Notes under the pieces: generated by a model
The model's input: only the letters and a program-made list of their open reading frames with translations
Told to the model about the DNA's origin: nothing
The model's database searches: none
In this document: positions 18,130-25,803 of the stretch, piece by piece
Layout: the number at the start of each line of letters is the position of its first letter
Numbering within the stretch: the first letter of the stretch is position 1
DNA from: Gracilimonas halophila
GTDB lineage: Bacteria > Bacteroidota > Rhodothermia > Balneolales > Balneolaceae
Assembly (NCBI RefSeq): GCF_042684365.1
Contig: NZ_JBHULI010000024.1
Location: 682,001 to 746,000 of the forward strand
DNA length: 64,000 bases
Direction: 5' to 3'
Made by a program: the position numbers and the translations under genes

Positions 18130-18214
18130 TCGATCAGACGGACTTAGAGCCGTCAGATCGAGAATCTACTTAAAACTATCTCGATATCCATCTGACCGAT
18201 TACCGGTCTGATGG
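18130..18214. repeat. Two related hairpins with compensatory differences
   Basis: Hairpin 1 (18130-18161): arms TCGATC-A-GACGG and CCGTC-A-GATCGA around an 8-base loop. Hairpin 2 (18188-18214): arms CCATC-T-GACCG and CGGTC-T-GATGG around a 5-base loop. Both have five inner pairs, one central mismatch (A.A or T.T) and at least four outer pairs. Wherever the left arms differ, the right arms differ to keep pairing. They lie in a 398-base gap upstream of the nfeD start at 18391, where I see no gene. Confidence 0.6.
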
Positions 18215-18390
18215 ATGGCTTATATCTTTGTTACTCGAATTCAACTATCGGCCAGGTAAGCTAGAAGCCGTCAAGCTTTTACAAAACTTAAAAATGACTC
18301 CTACAACGACCAAAATAAATATAAAACGAAGCAGATTTTTTGCGGTCAATTCATTATCTATATGCAAACAAAAAACAATGCTATCTGCTT

Positions 18391-18888
18391 ATGGATGGGG
18401 AAATTTTAACTTGGTTATTTTTAATTGGGGGTATCCTCCTGATGCTTCTTGAAGCGGTACTTCCGGGAGGCATCGCTTTCCTTTTGGGGTTCACCGGGAT
18501 AGGCGTTGGCGTCTTGCGATATTTTGGTTTTCTGGAAGATCCGCTGACCGCAACCTTCATCTGGTTATTCACCTCTACTATCCTCACCATAGCGATACGC
18601 CCCTTTATCAATAAATATTTTAAAGGTGAAAGCTCATACAAGCTTGCCGATGAGGATTATGAAGCCATGGATCAGATCGCGGAAGTGGTCGAACCTATCA
18701 ACGACCTTGATAATGAAGGCCGCATTCGGTTTCAGGGAATCTCATGGCAAGCCCGTTCAATGGAAGGTAAAATACCTGAGGGTGTACAAGTGCGGATCAA
18801 GTACCGTGATAACACAACCTGGATCGTAGAGCCGGTTGATATCATTGACTCACCCAAAGATCAACTTAAAGAATCAAACAAAAACTGA
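18391..18888 (+). CDS. NfeD-like membrane protein
   Basis: NfeD proteins pair with stomatin/SPFH proteins in the membrane and help organise membrane domains. From the ATG at 18391 the protein has 165 residues: two or three helices (about 6-50, rich in LLEAVLPGG...GFTGIGVG) and a C-terminal OB-fold-like domain (about 95-150) seen in 'GRIRFQGISWQARS..GKIPEGVQVRI..RDNTTWIVEPV'. A TTG at 18340 would add seventeen polar residues in front and is less likely. The 'LEAVLPGG' motif after the first helix is typical of the family. It is followed after one base by the first SPFH gene, a classic pairing. Confidence 0.88.
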   Translation: MDGEILTWLFLIGGILLMLLEAVLPGGIAFLLGFTGIGVGVLRYFGFLEDPLTATFIWLFTSTILTIAIRPFINKYFKGESSYKLADEDYEAMDQIAEVVEPINDLDNEGRIRFQGISWQARSMEGKIPEGVQVRIKYRDNTTWIVEPVDIIDSPKDQLKESNKN

Positions 18889-18889
18889 T

Positions 18890-19834
18890 ATGTGGACCAC
18901 ATTTTTAGTCGTCATCGTTTTATCGTATTTCGTGCTCACACGTTTATTCCAGATCGTGGAGTTTCGGGAGGAAGTTATTCAGGAGCGTCTTGGTAAATAC
19001 AAAAAGACCCTCAAGCCCGGCTTTCATTTCTTGATCCCTTTTGTAGATCGACCGGCTTACAGCCAGGAAATGCGGGAGCAAGTACTGGATGTTCCAAGCC
19101 AAACCTGTATCACCAAAGATAACATTGAGGTAGCGGTGGATGGACTTGTCTACCTGAAAGTTATGAGCTCCCACAAAGCCAGTTACGGTATTTCTGATTA
19201 TCAGGCAGCAGCAGTTAACCTTGCTCAAACTACCATGCGTAGCGAAATTGGTAAAATGACATTGGATGATACTTTTTCTGAGCGAGAGAAAATGAATGAG
19301 AACATCGTCCGCGAAATTGACAAAGCTGCAGATCCCTGGGGGATCAAGGTAATGCGGTATGAGCTTAAGAATATACGTCCTTCCGGAGAGATCATTGATA
19401 CCATGGAGCGACAGATGGAAGCCGAACGGGAAAAACGTGCAGAGATCACTAATTCCGAAGGTCACCGACAGGCTCGTATTTTTGAATCGGAAGGTGAGCA
19501 GCAAAGTCAGGTTTTGATCTCCGAGGCTAACCGTCAGAAACGTATCAATGAAGCGAAAGGGCGAGCTAAAGAGATCGAGCTGGTCGCAACCGCAACGGCT
19601 AAAGGAATTCGCAGAGTAGCAGAAGCCATTGAACGGCCCGGTGGCGAACTGGCCGTTAAAACTAAATTGGTGGAGCAATACATCAAGCAGTTCGGAAATA
19701 TCATTGAGAAATCCAATGTATCTGTGCTTCCAACTGAAACTGCCAACCTCAAAACCTTTTTTGAAGGTGTGAGTACCATAAGCGATCATACCAAAGGTTC
19801 AGGTTCAACCCCATCCAGCAAAGTTACTAATTAA
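18890..19834 (+). CDS. SPFH/Band 7 stomatin-like protein (paralog 1)
   Basis: Membrane-scaffold protein of the stomatin/prohibitin class (QmcA-like). The start is the ATG at 18890, one base after the NfeD stop; this puts the N-terminal helix (WTTFLVVIVLSYFVLTRLF) right at the beginning. The 314-residue chain then shows the Band 7 signature 'ERLGKYKKTLKPGFHFLIPFVD' and 'LDVPSQTCITKDNIEVAVDGLVYLKV', and a long charged coiled coil (about 175-250, 'MEAEREKRAEITNSEGHRQ', 'AKGIRRVAEAIE'). Oligomeric rings on the cytoplasmic membrane are expected. It sits in an operon nfeD - SPFH1 - SPFH2. No protease domain is fused to the NfeD here. Confidence 0.9.
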   Translation: MWTTFLVVIVLSYFVLTRLFQIVEFREEVIQERLGKYKKTLKPGFHFLIPFVDRPAYSQEMREQVLDVPSQTCITKDNIEVAVDGLVYLKVMSSHKASYGISDYQAAAVNLAQTTMRSEIGKMTLDDTFSEREKMNENIVREIDKAADPWGIKVMRYELKNIRPSGEIIDTMERQMEAEREKRAEITNSEGHRQARIFESEGEQQSQVLISEANRQKRINEAKGRAKEIELVATATAKGIRRVAEAIERPGGELAVKTKLVEQYIKQFGNIIEKSNVSVLPTETANLKTFFEGVSTISDHTKGSGSTPSSKVTN

Positions 19835-19842
19835 GGATTATC

Positions 19843-20784
19843 ATGGAAATTTTAGAAACGATCAGTAAGGTATTATTAGGATTATTCTCAATCTATGTGA
19901 TGTACCAGTTTGTACGTTCACTGCGCCTGGTTCCAAATCAATTTGCTTTTATAGTGGAGCGACTCGGTAATTATCACAAAACACTTGGGCCCGGGTTTCA
20001 CGCGCTTATCCCATTCATAGATAAAGTAGTTTACAAGCAGGATCTGCGTGAAGAAACTATTGAGGTGGAACCACAGGAATGTTTCACCAAAGACAACGTA
20101 AAGGTGGAGGTTGACGGCGTGATATATCTGAGTGTGATAGACCCGGTCAATGCCAGCTATGGTATCACCAACTACAGATATGCCGCAGTACAGCTTGCGC
20201 AAACTACTACCCGTTCTGTTCTCGGAAACATGGAACTGGATCAGACGTTTGAGGAACGAGCATCTATGAGTCGTGAAGTGGTGAAAGTGCTTAGTGAAGT
20301 TGAGCAGATCTGGGGAATCAAAGTTCACCGGTATGAGATCAAGAATATCATGACCCCCCGCACTGTACAAAAAGCCATGGAACGACAAATGACTGCCGAG
20401 CGGGATCGTCGTGCCATAATCGCCAAGTCCGAGGGTGTGAAAGGTTCTAAGATAAATGATGCGGAAGGTGTCAGAACGGAGATCATAAATATCTCGGAAG
20501 CTGAAATGCAACGCCGGATAAATGAAGCAGAGGGTTATGCCCAGGAGATACTATCCATTGCCGAAGCTACGGCAAAATCCATTGAAGAAGTGGCCGATGC
20601 CCTCTCTCAGCCTAAAGGAGCCGATGCGATGAAGCTGCAGCTCTCAGAGAAATATATTGAGGTATTATCCGGATTGGGACGAACTGAAAACAGTGTCATC
20701 CTTCCGAAAGATATTTCCAATTATGAGGCTTTAATGGAAGGACTTTCTTTGAAAGATCTGGAAGCGGTAAAGAGTAAAAAGTAA
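19843..20784 (+). CDS. SPFH/Band 7 stomatin-like protein (paralog 2)
   Basis: Second stomatin-like protein, 313 residues, eight bases after the first. It has the same order: N-terminal helix (about 8-25), Band 7 domain with 'ERLGNYHKTLGPGFHALIPFID' and 'QECFTKDNVKVEVDGVIYLSV', and a coiled-coil tail with 'MERQMTAERDRRAIIAKSEG' and 'AEGYAQEILSIAEATAKSIEEVADAL'. The two are clearly homologous over their whole length but far from identical, so the duplication is old; they may form mixed rings. Just after the stop is an imperfect inverted repeat (TGATGCAC at 20799, GTGCACATCA at 20811) of unknown meaning before the next gene. Confidence 0.9.
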   Translation: MEILETISKVLLGLFSIYVMYQFVRSLRLVPNQFAFIVERLGNYHKTLGPGFHALIPFIDKVVYKQDLREETIEVEPQECFTKDNVKVEVDGVIYLSVIDPVNASYGITNYRYAAVQLAQTTTRSVLGNMELDQTFEERASMSREVVKVLSEVEQIWGIKVHRYEIKNIMTPRTVQKAMERQMTAERDRRAIIAKSEGVKGSKINDAEGVRTEIINISEAEMQRRINEAEGYAQEILSIAEATAKSIEEVADALSQPKGADAMKLQLSEKYIEVLSGLGRTENSVILPKDISNYEALMEGLSLKDLEAVKSKK

Positions 20785-20847
20785 TTTTTTTATATAGCTG
20801 ATGCACGTTAGTGCACATCAATGTTTAATCTTTAAAATTAACAGGCC

Positions 20848-21522
20848 ATGACTCAGATCATGTTGATCCTGCATGTTATCTCAGGCTTTTTAGCACTTGC
20901 TTGTGGTGCTTTTGCGATCTTTACTAAAAAGGGAAAAGGAGTTAATGTAACCACCGGACGCATTTATTTCTGGTCTATGGTCTTGGTTGCTGTAACCGCA
21001 ATATACCTTTCAATAGTAAACACCATTCCGTTTCTATTTCTGATCGCTGTTTTCAGTTACTATCTAACCTGGACCGGCTATAAGAACATACACTGGAAAA
21101 ATAAAACACTGCCTGCCTTTATTTATTGGTTCGATGCCATCATAACCCACCTTATGGTCCTGTTCGGGATAATTATGGTCTTGCTTGCTCTGCTCAGCTG
21201 GGCCGGCATTCACGTTAATGAAACTATTTCTTCATTAAGCATCGTGCTATTGGTGTTTGGATTGGGAACAATAATTTTTGCGGGAGAAGATCTGAAATTA
21301 TTCTATTGGAGAAGTTCAGGTTCCAAATTCATCTGGATGTATTTACACATTGGCCGAATGCTTGGGGCATACATTGGTACCTTCACTGCTTTTCTGGTTG
21401 TAAATGATCAGTTTTTCTCAACACCGCTTATCGCTTGGCTGTCCCCTACCATCTTCGGTACTCCTCTTATTTTCTATTGGATAAGGAAATATAGGCTGAA
21501 GCTTGAGTCTGAAAAGAAATAG
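20848..21522 (+). CDS. Seven-helix membrane protein, DUF2306-like
   Basis: A 224-residue integral membrane protein with about seven helices evenly spread (roughly 3-22, 38-57, 62-78, 97-120, 129-147, 163-184, 195-213). The opening 'ILHVISGFLALACGAFAIFTKKGKGVNVTTGRIYFW' with the G..H/G-rich pattern, and 'IWMYLHIGRMLGAYIGTFTAFLVVN' near the end, resemble DUF2306-type proteins of Bacteroidota. His residues in helices 1, 4 and 6 could in principle hold haem, but this is speculation. It follows the SPFH operon after 63 bases and is followed by a long gap without genes. Function is unknown. Confidence 0.7.
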   Translation: MTQIMLILHVISGFLALACGAFAIFTKKGKGVNVTTGRIYFWSMVLVAVTAIYLSIVNTIPFLFLIAVFSYYLTWTGYKNIHWKNKTLPAFIYWFDAIITHLMVLFGIIMVLLALLSWAGIHVNETISSLSIVLLVFGLGTIIFAGEDLKLFYWRSSGSKFIWMYLHIGRMLGAYIGTFTAFLVVNDQFFSTPLIAWLSPTIFGTPLIFYWIRKYRLKLESEKK

Positions 21523-21889
21523 AACCTGCTTTCCATAAAAAACTCCCTGCCCCTCCCAACAGGCCCTAACCCTGTCCCTTTCCCGACGGCTCTTTGAATC
21601 AAATTTTTTATATCATTAGCTCGCCGCAGGGCAAAGGGGCGCCTTTTTAAGAATTCTGGAAGGTACAACAGATTTGAAAGGATGGTTTTTTTTGCACTTA
21701 GTCTGAATAAACCTACGAATACACCAAAGTGTTTCCTTCTCTGGCGTGCTTGCACCTTAGGGAAGGAACAAGGATGGGTCCCAGGTTGGGCGAGCCCCCC
21801 CTTTCCCAATCTTTTCATGAAACCCCTTTTTATATTAATTATATTCCTGCTCTTCAATAAAGAATTCATCAATAAAGGTATTTCAGATA
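21523..21889. other. 367-base gene-free stretch with G- and C-rich runs
   Basis: No convincing gene. The strand is unusually skewed, with C-rich runs (CTCCCTGCCCCTCCC near 21542, CCCCCCCTTTCCC near 21795) unlike the flanking DNA, and TGTTTCC/GGAAGGAAC words. Open frames across it give low-complexity peptides rich in Gly, Pro and Arg with no family features. The minus-strand sequence reads like eroded copies of a G-rich repeat. The phosphohexomutase promoter should be near its right end. Confidence 0.4.
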
Positions 21890-23626
21890 ATGAACGCACT
21901 AGATCCGGCAATAAAATCCAGCATTGATCAATGGCTTAACGGTAGTTACGATGAAGAAACCAAAGCTGAGATCCGACAAAAAGTTGAAGATGAAAGATTC
22001 GATGAACTCACAGATGCGTTTTACAAAGATCTGGAATTTGGTACTGGAGGACTCCGTGGTATCATGGGGGTCGGTTCAAACCAGGTGAATAAATATACCT
22101 TCGGAATGGCCACTCAGGGTCTTTCAAATTTCCTGAAAAAGCAATATCCAGAAGAGAATATAAAAGTCGTAATAGCTCACGATTGCCGCAATAATTCAGT
22201 GGAGTTAGCCAACGTAGTAGCAAATGTATTTTCGGCAAACGGTATCAAAGTATACTTTTTTGATGCCCTCCGCCCTACACCTGAATTGTCTTTTGCCATA
22301 CGGGAGCTTGGCTGTAAAAGTGGTGTAATGTTGACTGCTTCTCATAATCCCAAAGAATACAATGGCTACAAAGCCTATGGTGCTGATGGCGGACAACTTG
22401 TGGCTCCTCACGATAAAATGGTGATGGAAGAAGTACAACAGATCGCTTCGGTTGATGAGGTCAAATTTGAACGAAACGAAGATCTCATTGAAGTGATTGG
22501 TGATGAAATGGATGAGAAATATCTGGATGAATTAGTGAAGTTATCCGTTTCAAAAGATGCCATTGAACGACAAAAGGATATGAAGATCGTATTCTCTCCT
22601 ATCCACGGAACCTCTCGAAAATTAGTACCTGATGCTTTAAAAAGATTTGGCTTCGACAATGTGATCCCAGTTGAGGAACAAATGTCAGCAGATGGAAATT
22701 TCCCAACGGTGGTATATCCGAATCCGGAAGAAAAAGAAGCATTAGATATGGCTCTCAATAAAGCCACAGAAGTAGATGCCGATCTAGTAATGGCTACCGA
22801 TCCGGATGCTGACCGTGTGGGGATCGCTGTCAAAAATCTTGATGATGAATTTGTGCTACTGAACGGAAATCAAACCGGGTCACTCCTGATCAATTACATG
22901 CTGACAGCATGGGAGCAGGCCGGAAAGATCACCGGAAATGAATACATCGTAAAAACGGTGGTTACTTCCTATATCATTGATCGTATTGCAGAATCAAAAG
23001 GAGTAGAATGTTATAATACCCTTACCGGATTTAAGTACATCGGGGAATTGATGACCCGGCTGGAAGGTAAAAAGCAGTTTATTGCCGGTGGAGAGGAAAG
23101 CTATGGATATCTGATCGGGGAACATGTCCGGGATAAAGATGCCGTGATCTCATGTGCCATCATTGCCGAAATGGCGGCTTTTTATAAAGATCAGGGAACC
23201 AGTATGTACGAAGCTATGCTTAATATGTATGTAGAGCATGGCTTGTTCCGGGAAGATCTTACTTCCGTGTACAAGGAAGGAAAATCCGGTGCTGAGGAAA
23301 TTCAAAAAATGATGATGAATTTCCGTTCGAATCCTCCCAAAAAACTTGGTGGCTCTCAGATTGTAACGATCAAAGATTATCAAACCTCAAAAGAGAAAAA
23401 TATAGCAACCGGAAAAGTCACGGATATTGAGCTTCCCAAATCAAACGTGCTTCAATTTATTACAGAAGACGGAGCCATGATATCTGTCCGCCCTTCCGGA
23501 ACGGAGCCCAAGATCAAGTTTTACTGTAGTGTAAACACTAACTTAATGAGTCCTGAAGATTACAGCCAGGCAATTTCTACACTTGATAAGAGGATTCAGG
23601 TTATCTTTGAAGCACTGCAAAACTGA
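21890..23626 (+). CDS. Phospho-sugar mutase (phosphoglucomutase/phosphomannomutase)
   Basis: Alpha-D-phosphohexomutase that swaps the phosphate between C1 and C6 of glucose or mannose phosphates. The 578-residue length and the N-terminal extension (1-50) fit the PgcA/PGM2-type branch. The phosphoserine loop is TASHNPKEYNGYK (Ser151), the Mg loop DPDADR (D304, D306, D308), the sugar-specificity loop GGEESYGY (400-407), and the phosphate-binding RPSGTEPK near the C-terminus. All four domains appear complete. The GEEXXGY form favours phosphoglucomutase activity within the family, but dual activity is common. It stands alone after a long non-coding gap and 190 bases before the baeRF-like gene. 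Confidence 0.93.
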   Translation: MNALDPAIKSSIDQWLNGSYDEETKAEIRQKVEDERFDELTDAFYKDLEFGTGGLRGIMGVGSNQVNKYTFGMATQGLSNFLKKQYPEENIKVVIAHDCRNNSVELANVVANVFSANGIKVYFFDALRPTPELSFAIRELGCKSGVMLTASHNPKEYNGYKAYGADGGQLVAPHDKMVMEEVQQIASVDEVKFERNEDLIEVIGDEMDEKYLDELVKLSVSKDAIERQKDMKIVFSPIHGTSRKLVPDALKRFGFDNVIPVEEQMSADGNFPTVVYPNPEEKEALDMALNKATEVDADLVMATDPDADRVGIAVKNLDDEFVLLNGNQTGSLLINYMLTAWEQAGKITGNEYIVKTVVTSYIIDRIAESKGVECYNTLTGFKYIGELMTRLEGKKQFIAGGEESYGYLIGEHVRDKDAVISCAIIAEMAAFYKDQGTSMYEAMLNMYVEHGLFREDLTSVYKEGKSGAEEIQKMMMNFRSNPPKKLGGSQIVTIKDYQTSKEKNIATGKVTDIELPKSNVLQFITEDGAMISVRPSGTEPKIKFYCSVNTNLMSPEDYSQAISTLDKRIQVIFEALQN

Positions 23627-23805
23627 TCCAATTTTGTTCTCCAAGGAAACGAAAATTCTCTTTTCCTAAATATGTAAAGCTGCCGGATTTCACTTTACTT
23701 TAATAACTAAACCTCATTAATTATTGAAAAGAATTAACAGAGTCAGATGGAACACTGAGCATTTAATTATGTTGTTAATAAGTGAAACAGTTACATCTAT
23801 TAAAC

Positions 23806-23811
23806 AGGAGG
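23806..23811 (+). promoter_or_regulatory. Canonical Shine-Dalgarno sequence
   Basis: AGGAGG at 23806-23811, five bases before the ATG at 23817. A full anti-SD match is rare in this window, where most genes show no obvious ribosome-binding site. It decides the start against two ATG/TTG codons upstream and hints at strong translation. Confidence 0.8.
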
Positions 23812-23816
23812 AATTC

Positions 23817-24962
23817 ATGAGTGTCGTAAACAGAGAAACTATTGAAAGGCTTATTGGCAAAACTCAGGACACCAATGTTACCATATTTATCCCAACCCAT
23901 AAAACAGGAGAAGAAGGAAAACAAGACGCGATCCGTTTAAAGAATATTATTCAAAAAACTAAAAATGATCTTGTTGAAAAGGGATGGAAGGATGCCCGGG
24001 TAGATGAATTATTTAAACCTGTCATCGCAAAAACGGAAGAGAATCAATTTTGGCTTCATCAGGAAAAAGGGTTGGCAATTTATGTAAATGAAGAATACTT
24101 CGACGTGTTCAAGATCCCCGTTAGTCCTAAAGAGAACTATTACATCTCTAATAACTTTTTGATCACACCGTTGCTTGAGCTTCAGAATCATCACAATGAT
24201 TATCACGTGTTGCTACTGAGCCAGAATGAAACGAAAATGTTCAAAATAGCGCCGGATGAAACTGCTCAGGTTACCTTTGAAAGTGTTCCAATAAGCATGG
24301 AAGAACACCTTAAATATCATGTCCATGAGCGATCTGTACAGCATCATTCAGGCGCCACCGGTGGTGGAGCCGTATTCCATGGTCAGGGTGGTGAAATGGA
24401 CGAGAACAATAAAGAACTTGAACTGTTTCTGAAGCATATTGAAAATAAGGTCACCAAATATCTGAAGAAAGTGAATGGACCATTGGTACTTGCCGGTCCA
24501 GATAAAATGGTTTCCTATTACAAAAAGGCGAATAAATACTTCAATGTCCTTGATGAATCTATTTCAGGAAACTGTGACTCAAAGAGCATTCAGGAAATTG
24601 AAGATGAATCCTGGAGTATCGTAGAATCCTATTTCAGAGAAGAAATACACAGTGATATTGATCGCTTCAATAATTTGAGAGGAAGCGAGCTGATCTCCAC
24701 GGATGTAAGCGATATTGTGAAAGGAGCTTACTTCGGTAAAGTTGACACGCTATTTGTTCCTATGGGATTTCATCAATATGGTATTTTTGATACTGAAAAA
24801 AATCAGGTTCAAATATCAGACAAATTAAATGGTGAGACCGTGGATCTGATCAACTATGCAGCCATATCAGCGATCCGCAATGGAAGTACATTGTATGGAC
24901 TTCAGCAATCTGATGTGCCCAACAATTCAGGATTGGCTGCTATCTATCGATATAAATCCTGA
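23817..24962 (+). CDS. Bacterial eRF1-like (baeRF) family protein
   Basis: A 381-residue soluble protein. The opening 'VTIFIPTHKTGEEGKQDAIRLKNIIQKTKNDL', the central 'LLLSQNETKMFKI' strand, and the final 'VDTLFVPMGFHQYGIFD' and 'AAISAIRNGSTLYGL' segments match the baeRF group, proteins predicted to be related to archaeal/eukaryotic release factor 1 and proposed to act on stalled ribosomes or as stress proteins. That biology is from computational family studies; nothing is proven here. Residues about 205-222 form a Gly/His-rich loop (HHSGATGGGAVFHGQGGE) that recalls the catalytic GGQ-type loop position. The start is fixed by a strong AGGAGG five bases upstream. A hairpin terminator follows the stop. 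Confidence 0.7.
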   Translation: MSVVNRETIERLIGKTQDTNVTIFIPTHKTGEEGKQDAIRLKNIIQKTKNDLVEKGWKDARVDELFKPVIAKTEENQFWLHQEKGLAIYVNEEYFDVFKIPVSPKENYYISNNFLITPLLELQNHHNDYHVLLLSQNETKMFKIAPDETAQVTFESVPISMEEHLKYHVHERSVQHHSGATGGGAVFHGQGGEMDENNKELELFLKHIENKVTKYLKKVNGPLVLAGPDKMVSYYKKANKYFNVLDESISGNCDSKSIQEIEDESWSIVESYFREEIHSDIDRFNNLRGSELISTDVSDIVKGAYFGKVDTLFVPMGFHQYGIFDTEKNQVQISDKLNGETVDLINYAAISAIRNGSTLYGLQQSDVPNNSGLAAIYRYKS

Positions 24963-24977
24963 TCTTGAACCATATTC

Positions 24978-25019
24978 GGCTTCGGATAATACTGTCCGAA
25001 GCCATATTTATTGTTTTTA
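24978..25019 (+). terminator. Terminator after the baeRF-like gene
   Basis: Perfect 9-bp stem GGCTTCGGA (24978-24986) / TCCGAAGCC (24995-25003) with an 8-base loop, followed by an A/T stretch with a run of five T. It sits 16 bases after the stop and between convergent genes. Confidence 0.8.
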
Positions 25020-25607
25020 TACTTCAGGCTTTATTCTTAACCAGATGATCATATCTTCCGATTCATCCCCTCTGGTTTGTAGCATGCGTCCGGAATTTTT
25101 ATCGATCCAATAGTAATATTTACTCTCTGAGTTCTCTCTTGATATCACATACCTTAAGGCTTCATACACATTGCCATGAAGTGTTATTTGTTCTTCACCA
25201 CGCTCCTCGATGGTAACTATATCCTTTTTATTATTTGAAGAATAAACCGGGATACTCCACTTGCTTCCCTCTTCTTTATCAATACCATATACCAAAGTTG
25301 GAAGCCAATGAGAATCGTATCTCAACTCTGTGAAGGGCACAGAATAGCTGGTATCCTGATTCATGCCAAAACCTTTTCTGCGTACCCAGACATCAACTTT
25401 TTCGCTTCCAGTATAATTAACAGCAATATTCTGGCGATCCTGAATTATAGAGCGGTAAGCAATGGGTGTATAGCTTTCGTAATCCAAAAGCAGGCTGTCA
25501 CTCATCCTAAATTGGGGAAGATCCTGTGTATAAGTGATCAATAATCTGTTTTCACGCCTTTCTACTTTTTCAGTGATCGTACCTGCCACAGATTCATTCC
25601 CATCCAT
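25017..25607 (-). CDS. DUF3108-like periplasmic protein, main part of a disrupted gene
   Basis: The 196-residue frame is rich in beta strands and reads like the DUF3108 type ('VERRENRLLITYTQDLPQFRMSDSLLLDYESYTPIAYRS', 'YYYWIDKNSGRMLQ'), which usually follows a signal peptide. Here the frame begins abruptly at MDGNES with no signal peptide. The missing N-terminus is found in another frame directly upstream (25616-25744); adding one base near 25616-25619 joins both into IQIYEY-VREMDGNES. So this is either a real frameshift pseudogene, a sequence error, or a gene starting at a weak internal ATG. The first two are more likely. Function of DUF3108 is unknown. Confidence 0.6.
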   Translation of the reverse strand: MDGNESVAGTITEKVERRENRLLITYTQDLPQFRMSDSLLLDYESYTPIAYRSIIQDRQNIAVNYTGSEKVDVWVRRKGFGMNQDTSYSVPFTELRYDSHWLPTLVYGIDKEEGSKWSIPVYSSNNKKDIVTIEERGEEQITLHGNVYEALRYVISRENSESKYYYWIDKNSGRMLQTRGDESEDMIIWLRIKPEV

Positions 25608-25615
25608 TTCTCTTA

Positions 25616-25744
25616 CTATTCATAGATCTGAATGCCATCCGTTACATTTTTTCCGGAGACAACCGGGGTGGTTTCCTGAGCGAGCAGGTCATTTCCGAAA
25701 ATCGAAAATATAAAAAGTACTGTAAACGAAAATCTGTTTCTCAT
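25616..25744 (-). pseudogene. Out-of-frame signal-peptide part of the DUF3108-like gene
   Basis: The ATG at 25744 opens 42 codons: MRNRFSFTVLFIFSIFG, a hydrophobic core, LLAQ as a cleavage site, then about twenty mature residues ending in GIQIYE and a TAG at 25616-25618. That is a typical exported-protein start with nowhere to go. The frame is shifted relative to the next 196 codons, and a single inserted base removes the stop and joins them. Confidence 0.65.
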
Positions 25745-25803
25745 GATGAATACTATATTTTTACTGTTATGATAATCTATACGAACGTAACGTTCAGCCG
25801 GAT

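Noticed and set aside
18944..19789. 281-codon open frame on the minus strand inside the first SPFH gene
   Set aside because: It mirrors a well-conserved coding region, its peptide is rich in Phe, Leu, Cys and His without family features, and no promoter or partner is evident.
19918..20511. 197-codon minus-strand frame inside the second SPFH gene
   Set aside because: Antisense of a clear Band 7 domain; peptide has no recognisable motif and shadows the same codon pattern as the previous case.
21474..21911. 145-codon minus-strand frame across the G/C-run intergenic DNA
   Set aside because: Low-complexity Gly/Arg/Phe-rich peptide, overlaps the ends of two real genes, and contains no domain; no start signal.
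22408..22833. 141-codon minus-strand frame inside the phosphohexomutase gene
   Set aside because: Ser-rich peptide antisense to the Mg-binding region; no supporting feature.
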